Source: Apostichopus japonicus
Lineage: Eukaryota > Echinodermata > Holothuroidea > Aspidochirotida > Stichopodidae
Length of the DNA stretch: 64,000 nucleotides
Assembly: GCF_037975245.1 (NCBI RefSeq)
Contig: NC_092563.1
Location: 2,505,001-2,569,000 of the forward strand
Direction: 5' to 3'
Shown in pieces: positions 62,701 to 64,000 of the stretch (position 1 is the stretch's first letter; each line of letters opens with the position of its first letter). The notes beneath the pieces are model-generated. The model did no database searches. It saw only the letters and a list, made by a program, of their open reading frames with translations, and was not told where the DNA came from. A program made the position numbers and the translations under genes.

Positions 62701-63844
62701 TATGTGAGTTCATTATATTGCATACTTCATGCTATGTCTTTCATAGCATTAGTACTTCATGCTTTTTGTGTTTCTTAATATTATGTACTTCATGCTATGA
62801 GTGTTTCATAATATTAAATACTTCCTCCTTTGTGTGTTTCATACTATTAAGTACTTCCTCCTATGTGTGTTTCATACTATTACATACTTCCTCCTATGTG
62901 TGTTTCATACTATTACATACTTCCTCCTATGTGTGTTTCATAATATTAAATCCATCCTCCTATGTGTGTTTCATGCCCATACCTCATTGATCACTGTTCT
63001 TATTTCTTTGGAGGTGAGACTTGCTTCAAACCTCTGAGGGAAGAAGAGAGGGGAAAAATACAACTTTTAAAAATGGGGGGGAGGTGGGATAAATAATAAT
63101 ATATTCACATTTTGATGAACAAAAACTGAAGGAAATGAAGTGTGCAACTAGAAGGCCTCATGTCAATTGTCCTCGGGTGGAGGAGGGGGGTGGCTTTCAG
63201 AGGCTCTCGATACCTAAGCCTCAAAATTATACCAATTATCTTTTTAACCATCTTGTCTATACTTGTATGGATTCTCTTCCCTGTTATGACGAGCAGATAA
63301 CAATTAATTCTTCCTTGGTGGTGATCAGTTAACAATGAATTTTTCCTTGGTGCTGATCAGATAACAATTCATGCTTCCTTTGTACCCCTTACATACACAG
63401 CTTCTGACGTAAAAAAATTATCAATACTACGAAACAAACTCAGATGGGTAAGTTTGACAATAAAAGTGGAGGGGTAGGGGGATAAATATTCAGTTGTTGC
63501 ACAAGAAATGTAAGCATGAATCCCCATATTTCTTAGTATTTCTAACATATTTTGGGGACCAATATCAATAAACATTACAACAATGTTTTTAAATTGGATA
63601 ACACATTTACCTCATGTTTCTCTGGAGGAGCTTTCATACATAGTGCATTCATCAGTGCTAGGCAGTTCAGTTGAATAATTGTGACTTTACTGAAAAGAAA
63701 AAAAAACAAAATGCGGGTGGACTAATAAGCAAATTTTTTCTCTCCAAAAATTGACAGAGCAGATGGCAGGCATGTACGTACCATTGCTTTCAGGTATACT
63801 TCCTTACAGGCACTTGTTGCTCTCTATGAGCATTTGAACCACTA
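38016..63844 (-). CDS. ELMO: ELMO / CED-12 family gene, 3' part (14 exons)
   Basis: The exons join to about 491 codons matching the C-terminal two thirds of ELMO1/2/3 (about 720 residues). In order they give the end of the armadillo region, the ELMO domain (with the DYKKLGF motif and an HPMFF segment), a PH domain starting [10 protein letters not shown], the WTDG motif and a proline-rich tail. ELMO is a cytoplasmic scaffold that binds DOCK1/180-type exchange factors and supports Rac activation during apoptotic-cell engulfment and migration. Every exon has AG and GT borders and all phases fit. The N-terminal Ras-binding-like domain, the start codon and the promoter are right of the window. Introns run from about 0.1 to 8.7 kb and hold most of the repeats listed here. 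The spliced PH domain is about nine residues shorter than human ELMO1 at one point (see findings). Family assignment is certain; which vertebrate paralogue is closest is not decided. Confidence 0.97.
41470..41730. repeat. Dispersed repeat copy B, ELMO last intron
   Basis: Same orientation and block order as copy A at 26.97 kb, with GATGAGCCTCAGA in common and GTGCCTAAAGTCATCAC at the end. A C-rich 20-bp array is inserted or expanded in its middle. Confidence 0.65.
41557..41615. repeat. 20-bp C-rich tandem repeat
   Basis: Three near copies of CCTACCACACCCCACCCCC. It lies in the last ELMO intron, inside a copy of a dispersed repeat shared with 26.97-27.18 kb. Confidence 0.85.
42289..42411. repeat. 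18-bp tandem repeat, ELMO last intron
   Basis: CCATGGTTACAGCAATCA and close variants repeated about seven times. The NcoI-type CCATGG palindrome recurs every 18 bases. Confidence 0.95.
46874..46945 (-). CDS. ELMO: ELMO exon 13 in window (PH domain)
   Basis: A 72-base exon (24 codons, phase 0 to 0), acceptor CCCTCCAG, donor GTGAGT. It encodes [20 protein letters not shown] and then SQEV, aligning with the ELMO1 stretch from LAFSIL to FIAP with no gap up to WTDG. The next intron is about 8.7 kb. Confidence 0.93.
47390..47790. repeat. Tandem palindrome repeat, seven copies, ELMO intron
   Basis: Units of about 50 to 63 bases contain a short palindrome of the type ACTAATGCCATCATTAGT, seven-base arms around four bases (at 47411, 47462, 47524, 47587, 47649, 47698 and 47760). 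A GTGTTGACACC(A/G)AA segment accompanies it. It lies in the long last ELMO intron. Confidence 0.9.
49556..49866 (-). mobile_element. tRNA-derived SINE with ATT tail
   Basis: On the minus strand the head has an A box TGGCCGAGTGG (49846-49856) and a B box GGTTTGATACC (49784-49794). A roughly 180-base body with GCCCTTGCGGGC follows, then a tail of ATT repeats near 49556-49585. The tRNA part cannot fold as a normal tRNA, and a long non-tRNA body follows it, so it is a SINE, not a tRNA gene. It lies in an ELMO intron in the sense direction. Confidence 0.75.
50569..50630 (-). CDS. ELMO: ELMO exon 12 in window (PH domain)
   Basis: A 62-base exon, phase 1 in and phase 0 out, acceptor TTTCAG, donor GTAAGA. 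It encodes [20 protein letters not shown], parallel to [20 protein letters not shown] in ELMO1. Confidence 0.95.
50747..50768. repeat. Short (TA)n, ELMO intron
   Basis: Eleven TA units close to the donor side of exon 50569-50630. Confidence 0.9.
51289..51393 (-). CDS. ELMO: ELMO exon 11 in window (PH domain start)
   Basis: A 105-base exon, phase 1 in and out, acceptor TGCTCCAG, donor GTAAGC. It encodes [19 protein letters not shown] and then [10 protein letters not shown], matching the first PH-domain strands of ELMO1 ([19 protein letters not shown]). Confidence 0.97.
51660..52196. repeat. ~287-bp direct duplication, ELMO intron
   Basis: Two diverged copies, aligned by CTCTACATATCATGTGGT (51754 and 52036), GTAGGTTTCTTGACCT with TAGGTTTCTTGAACTT, and GGCACCTACCCACCAA. 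Both include GACGTCA. It resembles a dispersed repeat present twice, not a gene. Confidence 0.8.
52927..55705. mobile_element. hAT-type non-autonomous transposon, 2.8 kb, in an ELMO intron
   Basis: Starts CAGTGTTTCCGCTAAG and ends with the inverse CTTAGAGGAAACACTG, a one-mismatch terminal inverted repeat. Both sides carry the identical 8-bp direct repeat CTCCCCAG (52919-52926 and 55706-55713), the target-site length of hAT elements. No transposase-like frame is visible inside. The interior includes a ~127-bp tandem array and what look like nested repeat pieces (near 54650 and 55350-55515). Its right end lies 44 bases inside the intron, next to exon 55758-55873. Confidence 0.85.
53680..54140. 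repeat. ~127-bp tandem array inside the hAT-type element
   Basis: TAGCC(T/G)AAC recurs near 53691, 53818, 53953 and 54079. The second and fourth units are nearly identical over about 80 bases (CCACACTAAGTCAATGGGAA, ATGTAGCCTAA, CATCGGTTTGC). A CATATCTTTATTCGCT segment marks alternate units. Confidence 0.85.
55758..55873 (-). CDS. ELMO: ELMO exon 10 in window (helical segment before PH)
   Basis: A 116-base exon, phase 2 in and phase 1 out. It encodes [20 protein letters not shown] then [18 protein letters not shown], matching the ELMO1 segment with [13 protein letters not shown]. The acceptor is CTCTCTGAACAG. A longer open frame upstream with an apparent ATG is intron, because only this acceptor keeps the frame from the previous exon. 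A hAT-type element ends 44 bases inside the next intron. Confidence 0.96.
56878..57685. repeat. 20-bp minisatellite, about 40 copies, ELMO intron
   Basis: Unit GAGTACAAATCCAGTAGGAT, repeated head to tail with scattered point changes (GTTC for GTAC, AAGG for TAGG) and occasional short units. The minus strand is stop-free over long stretches in all three frames, which produces several overlapping artefact frames. It lies between ELMO exons 55758-55873 and 57784-57962. Confidence 0.97.
57784..57962 (-). CDS. ELMO: ELMO exon 9 in window (linker to PH domain)
   Basis: The longest internal exon at 179 bases, phase 0 in and phase 2 out, donor GTAAGC. It starts VMSVVKEQI and ends NSQARPV, parallel to VMQVVKEQV and FQSRPIL in ELMO1. 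This is the helical linker between the ELMO and PH domains. The next intron holds the 20-bp minisatellite. Confidence 0.97.
58263..58399 (-). CDS. ELMO: ELMO exon 8 in window (ELMO domain end)
   Basis: A 137-base exon, phase 1 in and phase 0 out, acceptor TTTTTAG, donor GTATTG. It encodes [17 protein letters not shown], then a segment with [14 protein letters not shown], almost identical to the same region of ELMO1. Confidence 0.97.
58704..58729. repeat. (TTTA)n microsatellite, ELMO intron
   Basis: Six TTTA units. Confidence 0.9.
58856..58964 (-). CDS. ELMO: ELMO exon 7 in window (ELMO domain)
   Basis: A 109-base exon, phase 0 in and phase 1 out, donor GTAAGT. It contains [18 protein letters not shown] and then SVGEL, matching the ELMO1 stretch [23 protein letters not shown]. 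Confidence 0.96.
59919..60023 (-). CDS. ELMO: ELMO exon 6 in window (ELMO domain)
   Basis: A 105-base exon (35 codons, phase 0 to 0), acceptor CTTCCACAG, donor GTAAGT. It encodes [20 protein letters not shown] and continues to ENYAQ, homologous to the ELMO1 stretch NPAMDFTQTPPGMLALD. Its acceptor lies about 15 bases from a GATA/GACA microsatellite. A second CAG nine bases inside the exon could be an alternative acceptor. Confidence 0.96.
60038..60243. repeat. GATA/GACA microsatellite beside an ELMO acceptor
   Basis: Interspersed GATA and GACA tetramers over about 200 bases on the plus strand. On the ELMO strand this is TATC/TGTC, a pyrimidine-rich run ending about 15 bases upstream of the acceptor of exon 59919-60023. 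Frames across it are artefacts. Confidence 0.95.
60729..60836 (-). CDS. ELMO: ELMO exon 5 in window (ELMO domain)
   Basis: A 108-base exon (36 codons, phase 0 to 0), donor GTAAGT. It encodes [16 protein letters not shown] and ends DDYKKLGFA, matching the conserved DYKKLGF motif of ELMO proteins. The AAAAG acceptor follows a T-rich tract. An alternative acceptor CCAG nine bases further in would drop three residues. Confidence 0.95.
61134..61469. repeat. 84-bp tandem repeat, four copies, ELMO intron
   Basis: GAAAGTCACCATAAAG recurs at 61134, 61218, 61302 and 61386, exactly 84 bases apart. Each unit has TTTACACTTTCCTCCTGTGT (or a close variant) in the middle. Because 84 is a multiple of three, one minus-strand frame of 175 codons (61122-61649) stays open with a 28-residue repeat. 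I regard it as intronic. Confidence 0.93.
61881..62129. repeat. 124-bp duplication, two copies, ELMO intron
   Basis: CTATGTAGCAGAGAG begins at 61881 and 62005. Each copy contains ACAGAAAGAAT, a CTGTAT(A/C)TCCTGCAAAA stretch and AGCCTGCAT. The two copies differ by scattered substitutions. Confidence 0.9.
62235..62354 (-). CDS. ELMO: ELMO exon 4 in window (ELMO domain)
   Basis: A 120-base exon (40 codons, phase 0 to 0), acceptor GTCACAG, donor GTATGT. It contains [20 protein letters not shown], clearly homologous to the ELMO1 stretch MAHQLYVLQVLTFNLLEDRM. Confidence 0.96.
62560..62978. repeat. 33-bp tandem array, ELMO intron
   Basis: Units of the type CTTCCTCCTATGTGTGTTTC plus a CATACTATTACATA part. 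They are regular from about 62745 to 62975 and degenerate to the left. The period of 33 keeps a plus-strand frame open ([11 protein letters not shown] repeats), an artefact. The array ends a few bases from the donor of ELMO exon 62983-63033. Confidence 0.9.
62983..63033 (-). CDS. ELMO: ELMO exon 3 in window
   Basis: A 51-base exon (17 codons, phase 0 to 0) encoding [17 protein letters not shown], bordered by CCCTCAG and GTATGG. It corresponds to the ELMO1 segment just before HVIRAQ, at the start of the ELMO domain. A 33-bp tandem array begins just beyond its donor. Confidence 0.93.
63293..63380. repeat. ~33-bp direct repeat, about 2.5 copies
   Basis: CAGATAACAATTAATTCTTC, CAGTTAACAATGAATTTTTC and CAGATAACAATTCATGCTTC follow one another at about 33-base spacing, with CTTGGTG(G/C)TGATCAG between them. 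It lies in an ELMO intron. Confidence 0.8.
63611..63689 (-). CDS. ELMO: ELMO exon 2 in window
   Basis: Acceptor CTTTTCAG and donor GTAAAT; 79 bases, phase 2 in and phase 0 out. It encodes a helical stretch with [20 protein letters not shown], matching the ELMO1 segment that ends FLKAPDERRQE. It belongs to the end of the armadillo-like region. Confidence 0.92.
63808..63844 (-). CDS. ELMO: ELMO exon 1 seen in window (armadillo region)
   Basis: A short exon with the frame [11 protein letters not shown], ending in phase 2 at a GTAAGG donor. Together with the next exon it aligns with the human ELMO1 stretch around QLIPHLQGTDQEIQ. The acceptor is either CCAAG (exon start 63844) or the TAG three bases further in (63841); both give the same phase. 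Upstream exons are outside the window. Confidence 0.75.
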
Positions 63845-64000
63845 CTTGGAGAGTTTAACATCAGACAGAAAAAAAAAGAAGGTATCTCCAAGTCTTGTCT
63901 GAAGACATTCTTCAAAATTTGCAACACGGATGACCAACTTTTAGTGTTCCTTTAATTTTACTATTTTTAAGATGAATGCTATATTTAAAATAAATCTATA

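Overview
This is a eukaryotic, animal-type genomic window with one protein-coding gene I can identify securely: the 3' two thirds of an ELMO gene (Engulfment and cell motility protein, CED-12 family) on the minus strand. Fourteen exons lie between about 63.84 kb and 38.02 kb. All have AG/GT borders and compatible phases, and together they give roughly 491 C-terminal codons: the end of the armadillo region, the ELMO domain, the PH domain and the proline-rich tail. The first exons, the start codon and the promoter lie beyond the right edge. The protein looks like a single invertebrate ELMO. With the short exons, long repeat-rich introns, (TA)n tracts, many poly(G)/poly(C) runs, Penelope-like and hAT-type elements and tRNA-derived SINEs, a marine invertebrate is likely. 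An echinoderm is possible, but the sequence does not prove it.

Layout. 1-7 kb: non-coding, with a CCCTCC-rich tract, a 14-bp array, (TA)n and an AT/CG palindromic repeat field (5.64-6.31 kb). 7.0-8.2 kb: two dead Penelope-like retroelement pieces head to head, a GIY-YIG endonuclease piece on minus and a reverse transcriptase C-terminal piece on plus. 11.7-12.3 kb: a 130-bp tandem array, one unit of which carries a 43-bp foldback insert with a 7-bp target duplication. 17.9-18.8 kb: a MITE and a three-copy tandem repeat. 20.0-20.4 kb: a possible 3' exon of an unrecognised gene. 21.56-22.77 kb: a DNA transposon whose interior is a seven-copy ~121-bp minisatellite. 30.38-30.88 kb: a hAT-type non-autonomous element with a perfect 8-bp target duplication. 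32.8-33.0 kb: a 200-bp TA-flanked foldback element built from phased GATATC palindromes. 34.7-34.9 kb: an ambiguous candidate exon. 38.0-64 kb: the ELMO gene. Its introns hold a 2.8-kb hAT-type element, a SINE, and 20-, 33-, 84-, ~60- and 18-bp tandem arrays.

What works together: ELMO proteins bind DOCK-family exchange factors and promote Rac activation in engulfment of dying cells and in cell migration. The PH domain and PxxP tail that contact DOCK are both in this window. No second gene is established, and most of the window is non-coding and repeat-derived. No CRISPR array, rRNA or intact tRNA was seen.
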